From: QNZT01 sp964573205
GTDB taxonomy: Bacteria > Campylobacterota > Campylobacteria > Campylobacterales > QNZT01
Assembly: GCA_964573205.1 (NCBI GenBank)
Contig: CAZNIT010000021.1
Span: 1 to 64,000, forward strand
Length of the DNA stretch: 64,000 nt
Reading direction: 5' to 3'
Made by a program: the position numbers and the translations under genes. A model generated the notes under the pieces. The model worked only from the letters and a program-made list of their open reading frames with translations, was not told where the DNA came from and did no database searches. Below, one piece after another: positions 13,992 through 23,360 of this stretch. Numbering within the stretch: position 1 is the first letter of the stretch; the number at the start of each line of letters is the position of its first letter.

Positions 13992-16882
13992 GCGATATGA
14001 AAAGAAGGGATTTTCTAAAGATATCTTCAGCAACGGCGGCTATGGTCGCGGGAGGCGGATATCTTTTTGCGAATACGGGCGTAACAAGAGTGGAAAACGC
14101 TAAAGAGAACTATCCCAATACAACTTATACGGAGCAGATGTATAGAAACGAGTTCGGGTTCACATACGGAAAAAAAGAGGAGCATGGATTCGCTTATCAT
14201 TGTGTGAACTGTCAGGGTAACTGTTCATGGGAGATCTGGTCGCACAACGGTGTCGTAACTAGAGAGAATCAGTCGGCAAGATACCCTAGAATCAACGCGA
14301 AAATTCCCGATTTCAATCCGCGCGGCTGTAACAAAGGCGTCCAACATTCTCAAATCATGTACGAAAAAGATCGTATTCTTTATCCGATGTTAAGAGTCGG
14401 TAAAAGAGGTGAAGGAAAGTGGAAAAGAATCAGCTGGGATGAGGCGGGAGAACTGGTAGCTCAAAAGATTTGGGATGTCATGACCGATCCCGAGCGAGGA
14501 CCGAACAAACTAACCGTTCATGCGGGAACGGGGCTTTTGACCGAAGGAAGGAGGGGCGCTCCTCTTAGGTTTTCGACTCAGCTTGGAGCTTCGAGAATCT
14601 ACCCGTCATCGTATCTTGGAGATATGTTCTCAGGTGTTGCGGTAGCTTACGGCGAGGGAAATATGGGATGCACTTACGACTTTATGTACACGGTCGATAC
14701 GGCCGTATTTTGGGGCGGAAATCCTTCCGTTTCAAGAATCCCCGACGCTCACTTCGTCTGGGAGGGAAAATATAACGGCGCGAAAGTCATCGTTATAACT
14801 CCCGAGTTCAACGCCTCGGCGAAGTCGGCCGATCTTTGGATACCGATAAAACCCGGTTCGGATACCCTGCTTGCCGCAAGCGTACTTCATGAGATAATTG
14901 AAAAGAAGATGTATAAACCCGGATTTATGAAAATTTATACGGATCTTGTTTTTCTTGTAGATACCGATACGAAAAAACTTCTTAGAAGAAGCGATGTGGA
15001 AGGTCACAAAGAGCACGGCTTCGAAGAGGAGTTTTACTGCATGAACAAAAAAGAAGGCAAGATCGCTCTTATGCCCGGGACCGAAGGAAGCAAATACAAA
15101 ACTCTAAGAATCTCCGATTTCGGTATAGATCCCGAACTTGAAGGAGAATGGGAAGTAACTCTTCATGACGGGAAGAAGATAAAAGTAACGACCGTCTTTG
15201 AGATGTTCAAAAAAAATATCGCTCCTTTCTCTCCTGAGGATACTCAAAAAGATACGGGAGTTCATCCGGATGTAGTAAGAGAGTTGGCAAAAGATATAGC
15301 GGTTGCGAAAGTCGTGGAGATAACGGCCGGATTTTCTCTGAACAAATACTTCAACGGTATTATGACTCTTTGGAATATCTCCTCTATATGCGGGCTTACG
15401 GGCAGAATGGGTCCATATGGGGGTATAAACACCGAAAATGAATTTACCCTCTCGGGACTCGGAGTTCTCTCGGGCTTTAGCGGGAAATACAGTCCTAGAT
15501 TCGGTTCGGGAATGGTCGGAGAGTTTGTCTTTGGCGACGGGATGAAGACATTTGACGAATATTTTAGCGATGAAGATGTCAAACGAGCTCAAAACGGCAT
15601 GAGCAAAGAGGAGTATAAAAAGATAGTCGAACTCATTTTAGAAGAGGGAAAAGACGACAAAGCCAATCTCGAGTACGCGGAAAAAGGGGGAAAAGGAAAT
15701 ATAGTAAAACCTCACTGGTCTCCCGATACCGCCATCATAGTCGCCGATTCCAGATTTAGAAGAAACAAAGGAAGCGAATACAGAGAAGCCTTTTTGAAAA
15801 AGATCAAATGGTGGTGCTATGTAGATACGAGGATGAGTGAAGCCGCGGTATATGCCGATCTTTTGCTTCCCGCAAAATCACACTACGAGGTTTATGACCT
15901 CAGAACCAGCCCGGGATATCATAGATTTACGAATCTCGCCCAGCCCGTCGCAAATATGAAACCCGTAGGTGAAGCCAAAGATGAGTGGAGTATGTTTGCG
16001 TTTTTAGCCAAAAAACTAGAAGAGCTCGCCAATAAGCCTGAAAATATAGACAAAGCGAAAGTAAAAGACGATAAAAAGTACGCAAGAGAAGGTTATAGAG
16101 ATCTTGCCAACTTTTATAAAGAATACACAAACACGGATGAAGAGTCCGAAATCGAGATGGAGCCGTATCTTGGAACGGATAAAAAAGCTGTAGAGGCGGC
16201 TTTGGAAAAATGCGAACAATACGAGCCATGGACTATGGAGAAGATGTATAAGGCGGGAGGTTTCTTACAGCTTAACGAAAAAGCGGCGAAATCTTCGCCT
16301 CTTTATGCAGACAGACCTTTCAATTCGAACGAAGATCATCTATTTAAATTCGAAAGACTCGAAACTCTAAGCGGTCGTCAAACATTTTATGTCGATCATG
16401 ATATGTATATAAAGTTGGGTGCTCAGACAAATACCGGAATGAAAGGCATAAGACCGGACAACAAAAAGTATCCGTTTACGATGATGACACCGCATGCCAG
16501 ATGGTCGATCCACTCAAACTATAAAACAAGCAGAACGCTACTTAGACTTCAAAGAGGAAAGCCTTATATTCAGGTAAATAGAGAAGTTGCGAAGATAAAA
16601 GGGATAAAAGACGGCGACGAGATAAGAATTTTTAACAATATAGGCGAATTTTACGCTATGGCGAAAGTCAGCTCTTCATGCCCTCCCGACTCTTTGGTGA
16701 TGGAGCATGGCTGGGAGCCGTATATGTATAGAGAGAACAAAGGTCATAACGAAGTCGTACCGACGGCTATGAATCTTTTGGAATTGGCTGACGGCTGGGG
16801 ACATCTGAAATTCGGCGGTCTTTGGGACGGTAACCAGTATGCGTACGACGGTGCGATAGATTTTGAAAAAGCAAAAGCGTAG
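13988..16882 (+). CDS. Type II DMSO reductase-family molybdenum catalytic (alpha) subunit
   Basis: A 964-residue Mo-bisMGD oxidoreductase with a Tat signal (RRDFLK at 6-11), so it is exported folded. The FS0 4Fe-4S ligands follow the type II pattern Hx3Cx3C...C: His71, Cys75, Cys79, Cys114. Asp212 in YLGDM aligns with the Mo-ligating Asp of nitrate, selenate, perchlorate and ethylbenzene enzymes, and FWGGNPSVSRIPDAHF matches the NarG-like core. The group includes oxyanion reductases and dehydrogenases for dimethylsulfide or hydrocarbons; the sequence alone does not give the substrate. Operon partners are beta, gamma-cytochrome fusion, TorD chaperone and a rhodanese. Ribosome-binding site AGGAGGGG. 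Confidence 0.88.
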   Translation: MSDMKRRDFLKISSATAAMVAGGGYLFANTGVTRVENAKENYPNTTYTEQMYRNEFGFTYGKKEEHGFAYHCVNCQGNCSWEIWSHNGVVTRENQSARYPRINAKIPDFNPRGCNKGVQHSQIMYEKDRILYPMLRVGKRGEGKWKRISWDEAGELVAQKIWDVMTDPERGPNKLTVHAGTGLLTEGRRGAPLRFSTQLGASRIYPSSYLGDMFSGVAVAYGEGNMGCTYDFMYTVDTAVFWGGNPSVSRIPDAHFVWEGKYNGAKVIVITPEFNASAKSADLWIPIKPGSDTLLAASVLHEIIEKKMYKPGFMKIYTDLVFLVDTDTKKLLRRSDVEGHKEHGFEEEFYCMNKKEGKIALMPGTEGSKYKTLRISDFGIDPELEGEWEVTLHDGKKIKVTTVFEMFKKNIAPFSPEDTQKDTGVHPDVVRELAKDIAVAKVVEITAGFSLNKYFNGIMTLWNISSICGLTGRMGPYGGINTENEFTLSGLGVLSGFSGKYSPRFGSGMVGEFVFGDGMKTFDEYFSDEDVKRAQNGMSKEEYKKIVELILEEGKDDKANLEYAEKGGKGNIVKPHWSPDTAIIVADSRFRRNKGSEYREAFLKKIKWWCYVDTRMSEAAVYADLLLPAKSHYEVYDLRTSPGYHRFTNLAQPVANMKPVGEAKDEWSMFAFLAKKLEELANKPENIDKAKVKDDKKYAREGYRDLANFYKEYTNTDEESEIEMEPYLGTDKKAVEAALEKCEQYEPWTMEKMYKAGGFLQLNEKAAKSSPLYADRPFNSNEDHLFKFERLETLSGRQTFYVDHDMYIKLGAQTNTGMKGIRPDNKKYPFTMMTPHARWSIHSNYKTSRTLLRLQRGKPYIQVNREVAKIKGIKDGDEIRIFNNIGEFYAMAKVSSSCPPDSLVMEHGWEPYMYRENKGHNEVVPTAMNLLELADGWGHLKFGGLWDGNQYAYDGAIDFEKAKA

Positions 16883-16893
16883 GGGGAAGAGAT

Positions 16894-18027
16894 ATGTCAA
16901 AAAGACAATTAGCGATGGTAATGGATCTGAACAAATGTATCGGATGTCAAACCTGTACCGTCGCTTGTAAAACACAATGGACAAATAGAAACGGCAGAGA
17001 GTATATGTACTGGAATAATGTCGAAACATATCCGGGAAGCGGATATCCCAAAAACTGGATGGAGCTTGGCGGGGGTTTTGATGCCGCAGGCGATCTTCAA
17101 CCGGGTGTGGTGCCGGAGATAGAGAGTGATTACGGAGTGCCTTGGGATTATAACTACGATTCGCTGGCCGCAGGCGAGATCCTCACACCCAATGTCGAGC
17201 CGACTTGGGGGCCTAACTGGGATGAAGACGAAGGTGCGGGAGTATTTCCTCAAGATAACTACTTTTTTTATATACCTCGTATCTGCAACCACTGCACGAA
17301 TCCCGGATGTCTTAGTGCGTGTCCTAGAGATGCGATATTTAAAAGAGATGAAGACGGCGTTGTTTTGGTTGATCTTGATAGATGTCAGGGGTATAGATAC
17401 TGCATAGCGGGATGTCCCTACAAAAAGATCTACTTCAATCCCAAAATCTCGAAATCTGAAAAGTGTATCCTCTGTTTTCCGAGAATCGAACGGGGACTTC
17501 CTCCGGCTTGTGCGCAACAGTGTGTCGGTCGTATCAGATTTGTAGGATTTTTGGATGATGAAGATTCGCAAGTTTATAAGTTGGTAAAAAAATACAAAGT
17601 CGCACTTCCTCTTAGAAGCGATTACGGTACGCAACCGAATGTTTACTATGTGCCGCCTACCGAAGCTCCCGCAAAATTTGACGCCGAGGGGAGAATCATA
17701 GAGGGTTCGAATAGAATCCCGATAGAGGAGCTTGAAAAACTTTTCGGTCCCGATGTTCATGAAGCCGTAAAAAGGGTAAAATCCGAGATGCAAAAGAGAA
17801 AAAAGAGCGGCGAGAGTGAACTTATGGATATACTCATAGCTTATCGGCATCAGGATATGTTCAGGCTTGATAACGAATACTACCGACAGGTGGCGAAAGA
17901 GAAAGGAAATCCTTTGGCGCCTCCCGTCGATCATAGGTATATAGTCGGAAAACATACGAAAGCGCCGTCTCACACATTTACGGGACTTGGCATTAATTTG
18001 GACGATGAACGCGGTAAGGGGCATTAA
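16894..18027 (+). CDS. Four-cluster Fe-S electron-transfer (beta) subunit
   Basis: A 377-residue partner of the catalytic subunit, exported with it (no signal of its own). It has four Cys groups: CIGCQTCTVACK, CNHCTNPGCLSACP, CQGYRYCIAGCPYKK and CILCFPRIERGLPPACAQQC. In the third group a Tyr (GYR) stands where 4Fe-4S clusters have a Cys, so that cluster is probably 3Fe-4S, as in NarH, SerB, DdhB and EbdB. Electrons pass from the Mo site through these clusters to the gamma-subunit heme or back. It begins 11 bases after alpha with a GGGGGAAG site and ends one base before the next start. Confidence 0.9.
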   Translation: MSKRQLAMVMDLNKCIGCQTCTVACKTQWTNRNGREYMYWNNVETYPGSGYPKNWMELGGGFDAAGDLQPGVVPEIESDYGVPWDYNYDSLAAGEILTPNVEPTWGPNWDEDEGAGVFPQDNYFFYIPRICNHCTNPGCLSACPRDAIFKRDEDGVVLVDLDRCQGYRYCIAGCPYKKIYFNPKISKSEKCILCFPRIERGLPPACAQQCVGRIRFVGFLDDEDSQVYKLVKKYKVALPLRSDYGTQPNVYYVPPTEAPAKFDAEGRIIEGSNRIPIEELEKLFGPDVHEAVKRVKSEMQKRKKSGESELMDILIAYRHQDMFRLDNEYYRQVAKEKGNPLAPPVDHRYIVGKHTKAPSHTFTGLGINLDDERGKGH

Positions 18028-18028
18028 G

Positions 18029-19228
18029 ATGAAAAAGAGGATTTTAAAAACAATCTGTTTAAGTATGACGGCGGTACTTGGTCTGAGTGCCTCGACAATC
18101 GACGCTAAAAAGATAGAGAGCTTAAGCGGCGTCACTCCCGTTTCAAAAGAGTGGATGTCGGCAAAAGTTTCGCAGATATATCTCTATCCTCAAACGACTA
18201 TAACTCTAAACGATAAAAAGGCAAATGAACTAAATAAAGAGTTAAAAGCGAAAAAAGTGGCGGTTAGAGCCCTGTATGATGGTACAAACATAGCTTTTTT
18301 ACTCGAGTGGCCCGACGGTACGAAAAGTATTCAAAAAAAGGACAAAACCGCTAGTTATGCCGACGGTTTCGCGGTAGAGTTTGTAAGCGGCGAAGTCGAT
18401 CCTTTGAAACTGCCTTATATCGGCATGGGAAGTGAGGGACGACCCGTCGAGATATTTTTACAAAAGAGGGTTGAAAGATTTTATGAGCCAAACGGTAACG
18501 GTGATGTGGCCTCTCAAGTAAATAGAAACAATACAAACGCTTTTGGCGAAGAGTTGGTGAAATTTGATCAAAAAGTCTCCTCCTTGGGTATGAGTGATTA
18601 TCAAAAAGCTTATATCAGCGAAGGCTTTAGATCTATGAGCGAGATCAAAAAAGAAGATTTGGATGCAAAAGCCCAAATGGAGTATGCAAACGGTACTTGG
18701 AAAGGAACGCTTATAAGGAGTTTAAAAGACCCCTACAGCGATCTTGATGCTTCAAGCGTTCCGGTAGCTTTTGCCATATGGGACGGAGAGAGACTTCAAA
18801 GAGACGGAGTAAAGCTTCTTTCCCCGTGGATTGCGGTTAATCTTGGTGGCGGCAAAGATGATATTTTGGTAAAAATGCTAAATGCCGTTGCCGGAGGCGA
18901 TATCGCTAGAGGAAAAGAGTTGGCGGAACAAAACTGTGCATCTTGCCATAGATATGAAGGTGCGACAAACGCTCCTTTGTTTATGGCGCCCGATCTTACG
19001 AACATAGGCGGTTATTCGAATGCCGCGTATCTTACCGAGTCTATCGTGGATCCTTCTGCGGTTGTGGTTCCCGGCTACAACAAAAACGCTCATAAAAATT
19101 TTGATTGGTACACTCTGGACGAGAAAGGAAAAAGAGTATCCACTATGCCGTCTTTCGCACACCTTAACAACAAAGAGATACTCGATATCGTAGCGTTTTT
19201 ACAAACATTGAAAGCGGAGGTGAAATAA
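18029..19228 (+). CDS. Heme-b gamma subunit fused to cytochrome c
   Basis: A 399-residue exported protein (start at ATG 18029 with TAAGGGGC upstream; an ATG 14 codons earlier lies inside the beta gene). Residues about 45-275 match the EbdC/DdhC-type gamma subunit: Met133 in YIGMGSEG and Lys262 in GVKLLSPW are in the places of the axial heme-b ligands of ethylbenzene dehydrogenase. Residues about 290-399 are a class I cytochrome c with CASCH (303-307) and a Met ligand in TMPSF. In known type II enzymes the gamma subunit ends before such a domain, so this fusion would wire the heme b directly to a c-type heme. It overlaps the next gene by one base. Confidence 0.85.
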   Translation: MKKRILKTICLSMTAVLGLSASTIDAKKIESLSGVTPVSKEWMSAKVSQIYLYPQTTITLNDKKANELNKELKAKKVAVRALYDGTNIAFLLEWPDGTKSIQKKDKTASYADGFAVEFVSGEVDPLKLPYIGMGSEGRPVEIFLQKRVERFYEPNGNGDVASQVNRNNTNAFGEELVKFDQKVSSLGMSDYQKAYISEGFRSMSEIKKEDLDAKAQMEYANGTWKGTLIRSLKDPYSDLDASSVPVAFAIWDGERLQRDGVKLLSPWIAVNLGGGKDDILVKMLNAVAGGDIARGKELAEQNCASCHRYEGATNAPLFMAPDLTNIGGYSNAAYLTESIVDPSAVVVPGYNKNAHKNFDWYTLDEKGKRVSTMPSFAHLNNKEILDIVAFLQTLKAEVK

Positions 19229-19650
19229 TGAAAGCATTAAGTTATATGCTTCTTTCGGCATTTTTGGTATTGTCACTGAATGCAAGCGAAAAAGCGGACG
19301 AAGAGATGGAAGATTTGCCGAGCAAGAGCGGATTTTTATCGACGAAGTGGTGTGTTGAGGGCGGATATTTTTCCGATTGCAGGCTGGAGAGTTTTTTATG
19401 CGGCGAGGGCGGATGCTATAAAAAGTGGAATCCCGGAGACGAAGAGACGGCTGAACTCGTACTTTTCGTTCATGATGAAGGAAAAGCTTATAAGCTCGAT
19501 ATATCTAAACTTCCAAGACACGAACTAGATGAGGGAGTCGCTAGAAATGAAGTCGAAATTATCGGTGAGATTAAAGACGACACTATCATAGCTCATGAAT
19601 TTAAAGCTCCTCCGCCCCCTAAAAAGTCCTTTTTTAAAGGATGTCTGTAG
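19228..19650 (+). CDS. Cys-rich secreted protein of unknown function
   Basis: A 140-residue exported protein (signal MKALSYMLLSAFLVLSLNA) whose start shares a base with the gamma-subunit stop (TAATG). The mature part has a cluster of Cys residues within 30 positions (KWC, SDCR, FLC, GGC) and a final Cys, followed by a beta-rich region and a PPPPKK segment. No CxxCH heme motif is present. Its place between the gamma subunit and the TorD chaperone suggests a periplasmic accessory or assembly factor, but I do not recognise the family. Confidence 0.7.
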   Translation: MKALSYMLLSAFLVLSLNASEKADEEMEDLPSKSGFLSTKWCVEGGYFSDCRLESFLCGEGGCYKKWNPGDEETAELVLFVHDEGKAYKLDISKLPRHELDEGVARNEVEIIGEIKDDTIIAHEFKAPPPPKKSFFKGCL

Positions 19651-19699
19651 TAGCATTTAACAAAGCGGGAATATCTCCCGCTTACGGAAGGTAACTATT

Positions 19700-20278
19700 T
19701 TGGATAAAAAAACACAGGTTTATATATATGCGTTTCTCTCGAGGCTATTTGAAAAAGAGATAGATCTCAAACTTTTAAGTGACTTGAAAAAGAGTGAAGA
19801 GATAACGCAAATGATATCTCCTGATTTGCATAAGTGGTTTGATCTAAAATCCGACGATGAATTGCTCGAAGAGCTTAGTATAGATTTCACTTCACTTTTT
19901 GTCATGAACCATACGCAGCCGATCGAGACGGCTATATTGGATGATAAAGATGAAGTGTTGGTCGGTCTTCAAAATCCCGTTATGCAGTTTTATTTCGATC
20001 ATGGATACGAGCTTCATTTGGATAAGACGCATATTCAAACTCCCGATCATATATCTTTGGAGTTTGGCTTTATGCAAAACTTGGTACAAAAAGAGCGGTA
20101 TGACATTGCGGCTATGTTTTTGAAAAAACATATTTTACAGTGGGTTCCTTCATATCTTTTGAGCATGAAAGAGAGTGCGCGGAGTCTTTTTTACGAAGAG
20201 TTGTGTGATTTTACGATAGAGTTTATTTTGGCAAGCTATGAAACATTGATGAGCGAGGCGACGGAAGTTGAAAGTTGA
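19700..20278 (+). CDS. TorD/DmsD-family molybdoenzyme chaperone
   Basis: A 192-residue all-helical cytoplasmic protein with the family pattern Y.FLSRLF near the N-terminus, LSIDFTSLFVMNH, and the DHISLEFGFM motif (D/E-H-x-x-x-E) that binds the Tat signal or the apo-enzyme. Members hold the alpha subunit in the cytoplasm until Mo-bisMGD is inserted (DdhD, NarJ and TorD type). The start is a TTG at 19700 with GGAAGG upstream. Its presence in the operon supports Tat-dependent export of a folded alpha/beta pair. Confidence 0.88.
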   Translation: MDKKTQVYIYAFLSRLFEKEIDLKLLSDLKKSEEITQMISPDLHKWFDLKSDDELLEELSIDFTSLFVMNHTQPIETAILDDKDEVLVGLQNPVMQFYFDHGYELHLDKTHIQTPDHISLEFGFMQNLVQKERYDIAAMFLKKHILQWVPSYLLSMKESARSLFYEELCDFTIEFILASYETLMSEATEVES

Positions 20279-21326
20279 CAAATACATAGAAAAAAGCGGT
20301 CTCTTTTCGTTTGATAAACTCAAATGTCTTAGAAACGAGTATCTTTACAACGATTGTCAAGAGTGTATCGATATATGCCCTCATGACGCTATGGTCATAG
20401 AGAAACAAAAGCTGACTCTAGTAAGCGACGAGTGTACCGCCTGCGCTTCCTGCATAGGCGGCTGTCCCACGGAAGCTCTTTCACTTGAAAATTTCGATCC
20501 GAACCGCTTTGTGATCGAATTTTGCGACTCTAAAGAGAATATGATCTCGAAAAAGACGAATGTTCCGTGTCTTGGAGTATTTGCGCCGGATCATTTTATA
20601 TCGATACTTCTTCGAAAAGAGACGGATATCAAGTGTGATCTAAGCGATTATGAAGATGAAGCTATAAAGACGGCGATAATAAGCCGCATAGAGGAATCGA
20701 ATCGCTTCGTAAGCGAGATCGGATTTGAGTATAAAATCATCAAAGTGGAAAAAACCGATGAAGATCTTTCAAGAAGAGCTCTATTTAAAAAAGCGATAAA
20801 TAGCGTAAAAGAGAGTTCGGCGGATCAAAATATAAGTGACGAGATACAAAAACGATCAAAAAGTCCTCTTCCCGTAAAAAGAACGATTTTAAAAAACTCC
20901 ATCAAACGAAAACTAGAAGATATCGATGAAACCACCATAAGCGGTAACTATAGTTTTTCTACTAAAAAAAAGATCACGAAAGATTGTACCAACTGCGGCG
21001 ATTGTGTTACTTTTTGTCCCACCGACGCACTTTTTAGATCGAGCGACGGAGCGAAATATCTATTTAGCGAAGGTAAATGTATAGACTGCGATATATGTAA
21101 CGATATATGCAAAACTAAAGCCGTCGTTGACGAGATCGATCACGATTTCGATCTGGTCTCTTTCGCTTTTGATCGCGCGCAAGTGCTGATAGAGCACGAT
21201 CTTAGAGTCTGCAAGATGTGCAAATGCGCCTTCTCTTATAAGGGGGGCGAGGAGATTTGCGACAGATGTGAAAATTTTGAAAATGATTTTGGAGATATCT
21301 TTAAACTTGCAAGTGACGGAGATTAA
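20268..21326 (+). CDS. Cytoplasmic polyferredoxin associated with the molybdoenzyme
   Basis: A 352-residue protein without signal peptide, with two pairs of 4Fe-4S motifs: residues 30-37 (CQECIDICP) and 56-66 (CTACASCIGGCP), then CTNCGDCVTFCP and CIDCDICNDICK, and a C-terminal CxxCxC...CxxC zinc or rubredoxin-like knuckle. The two halves are joined by a charged linker. Similar ferredoxins sit beside TorD chaperones in formate dehydrogenase loci of the phylum (family knowledge) and may help cofactor loading or carry electrons on the cytoplasmic side. TTG start at 20268 overlaps the end of the chaperone gene by 11 bases. Confidence 0.8.
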   Translation: MKVDKYIEKSGLFSFDKLKCLRNEYLYNDCQECIDICPHDAMVIEKQKLTLVSDECTACASCIGGCPTEALSLENFDPNRFVIEFCDSKENMISKKTNVPCLGVFAPDHFISILLRKETDIKCDLSDYEDEAIKTAIISRIEESNRFVSEIGFEYKIIKVEKTDEDLSRRALFKKAINSVKESSADQNISDEIQKRSKSPLPVKRTILKNSIKRKLEDIDETTISGNYSFSTKKKITKDCTNCGDCVTFCPTDALFRSSDGAKYLFSEGKCIDCDICNDICKTKAVVDEIDHDFDLVSFAFDRAQVLIEHDLRVCKMCKCAFSYKGGEEICDRCENFENDFGDIFKLASDGD

Positions 21327-21387
21327 AGAAAAAAACGCATAAGACGATCTTTTGTTTAGCACATTATAACAAAAATAAAGGACTCTT

Positions 21388-23358
21388 ATGTTTGGCAATT
21401 TAACCATAAGAAAAAAACTTTTTCTAGTTTCCGTGGTCATTACGTTGGTAGGTCTTTCAAGTATTTTTTCAACGGTTATGGAAAAATATTACGATCAAAA
21501 AGAGATCCGAAAACTTGAAAATTTGGTTCGACTTTCATCTAAAATATCTCTTTTGGTTCATGAAACTCAAAAAGAGAGAGGTATTAGCGCCGGATATATC
21601 GGTTCAAAAGGTGTCAAGTTCTACGACTCTTTGATAAAGCAAAGAAAGTTGACGGATCAAAGACTCAAAGAGTATAACAACTACATAAAAGAGCATCAAT
21701 TTTCCAAAGAGATTCGAGATAAGTTGACGGTTTTGGATAAAGATTTTCAAAAACTGAATCAAATAAGAAAAAAGATAAATACCCTTGATATAGGTACTGT
21801 GAAGGCTATAAAATATTATAGCGGTATGAATTCTAAAATGCTCGATATCGTTCCTTTGACAGCGAAAATAAGCCCGAATAGGGAGTTGGCGAATCTATTG
21901 AGCGCTTATTCCAATTTTCTTAAGTCAAAAGAGAGAGCGGGAATAGAAAGAGCCGTACTTACGAATACTTTCTCGGCCGGTAGTTTCGGACCGGGAATGA
22001 GAGACAAAGAGATCAAACTTATAGCCGAGCAAGATAGCTATTTAAACGCGTTTTTAGCCGTTATCCCGAATATGATAAAAGAGTATTATTATCAAACGTA
22101 TAAAGGCGAGCCTATCAAAGAAGTTTTGGTTATGAGAGAAAAAGCTCTGAAAAATGGAGATTTTAGCGTTGATCCTGTCTATTGCTTTAAAACGATGACT
22201 AAAAAAATCAATATACTTAAAAAAATTGACGATAAGATCACCGAACAAGCTATAAAGACGACCTCTAGGATAAAAGATGAATTTTTTAAAGAGGAGATAA
22301 AAGATATAGCGTTAAGTAGCGGGCTGCTTATCGTTTTGATCTTGGTGCTGTTTTTCACTTCGAAAAGTATCATATTTAGTGTGGAGAGCATAAAAGGCGA
22401 AATAAAAAAGATTTCGACGGATATGAATCTATCCAAAAAAATAGAGATAAAATCAAACGACGAATTGGCGGAAGTCGTAAACTCGATCAATATTCTTATA
22501 GAGGCGTTTAAAGAGACGCTTCATAAGATAAAACAAAATTCGCAGCAGACGAAACAAGAGAGTATTATACTTGAAAAAACGGCGCAAAGTCTCGCGAACA
22601 ATATCAACAAAAGCGAAGAGTTGTTTCGCGATGCTCATGTATTGATTCAAGATGTCGGCAAAAATTTAGACATTACGGAAGAACAGGTTATAAGTACTAC
22701 CGAGGATCTGGAAAAAACTCAAACAACTCTTGAAGAGTTCGTGCTAAATCTTCAAAACGTAGTTAGTAAAATCGCGCAGACAAATCATAAACAGGCTTCT
22801 CTTACGACGCAAATTAGCGATCTTAATTCTCAAGCTTCACAGATAAAAGGTATCATATCGATAATCGGGGAAATAGCGGATCAAACCAATCTTTTGGCTT
22901 TGAATGCGGCGATAGAAGCGGCAAGAGCCGGCGAACATGGAAGAGGTTTCGCGGTAGTTGCGGATGAGGTGAGACAATTGGCCGAGAGAACTCAAAAGTC
23001 TTTGGCCGAGATAAACGTAAATGTCAATACTATTACCGAGAGTATAAATCAAATCAGCGTAGAGATTGAAAATACGTCGCAAGATTTCGTTCAAGTGTCC
23101 AATCAAGCCGACATACTCATTGAAGAGGCGAATACTACAAAAGAGAAGCTCGGAGAGAGTGTAAAAGTCTCTTCGATTTCCGTTCATAAAACTACATATA
23201 TAGCGCAAAGAACAAAAGAACTTATAGGAAATATGAACGATATAGTCACCATTACGCACAATAACAAAGAAGCGGGAGAGAACGTAAACGAAGTATCTAA
23301 AAATTTAGCTCTAAAATCCGACGATCTCAACAAACGGTTAGAGATGTTTAGGACGTAA
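21388..23358 (+). CDS. Methyl-accepting chemotaxis protein with NIT sensor domain
   Basis: A 656-residue chemoreceptor: transmembrane helix about 11-30, periplasmic helical NIT domain about 35-300 with the signature ETQKERGISAGYIGSKG, second transmembrane helix about 308-328, a HAMP-like linker and an MCP signalling domain whose hairpin tip reads LLALNAAIEAARAGEHGRGF. NIT domains are nitrate/nitrite sensors in characterised proteins. It follows the molybdoenzyme operon on the same strand after 61 bases with an AAAGGACT site, so it may report on the enzyme's substrate or product (inference). The last codons are two bases from the next gene. Confidence 0.9.
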   Translation: MFGNLTIRKKLFLVSVVITLVGLSSIFSTVMEKYYDQKEIRKLENLVRLSSKISLLVHETQKERGISAGYIGSKGVKFYDSLIKQRKLTDQRLKEYNNYIKEHQFSKEIRDKLTVLDKDFQKLNQIRKKINTLDIGTVKAIKYYSGMNSKMLDIVPLTAKISPNRELANLLSAYSNFLKSKERAGIERAVLTNTFSAGSFGPGMRDKEIKLIAEQDSYLNAFLAVIPNMIKEYYYQTYKGEPIKEVLVMREKALKNGDFSVDPVYCFKTMTKKINILKKIDDKITEQAIKTTSRIKDEFFKEEIKDIALSSGLLIVLILVLFFTSKSIIFSVESIKGEIKKISTDMNLSKKIEIKSNDELAEVVNSINILIEAFKETLHKIKQNSQQTKQESIILEKTAQSLANNINKSEELFRDAHVLIQDVGKNLDITEEQVISTTEDLEKTQTTLEEFVLNLQNVVSKIAQTNHKQASLTTQISDLNSQASQIKGIISIIGEIADQTNLLALNAAIEAARAGEHGRGFAVVADEVRQLAERTQKSLAEINVNVNTITESINQISVEIENTSQDFVQVSNQADILIEEANTTKEKLGESVKVSSISVHKTTYIAQRTKELIGNMNDIVTITHNNKEAGENVNEVSKNLALKSDDLNKRLEMFRT

Positions 23359-23360
23359 AA

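Noticed and set aside
15104..15592. Minus-strand open frame opposite the alpha subunit
   Set aside because: It mirrors a conserved molybdoenzyme region and has no ribosome-binding site.
16909..18135. A 408-codon open frame on the minus strand opposite the beta subunit
   Set aside because: It lies entirely over well-supported coding sequence with Fe-S motifs, has an unnatural composition rich in Arg, Ile and Phe, and no ribosome-binding site.
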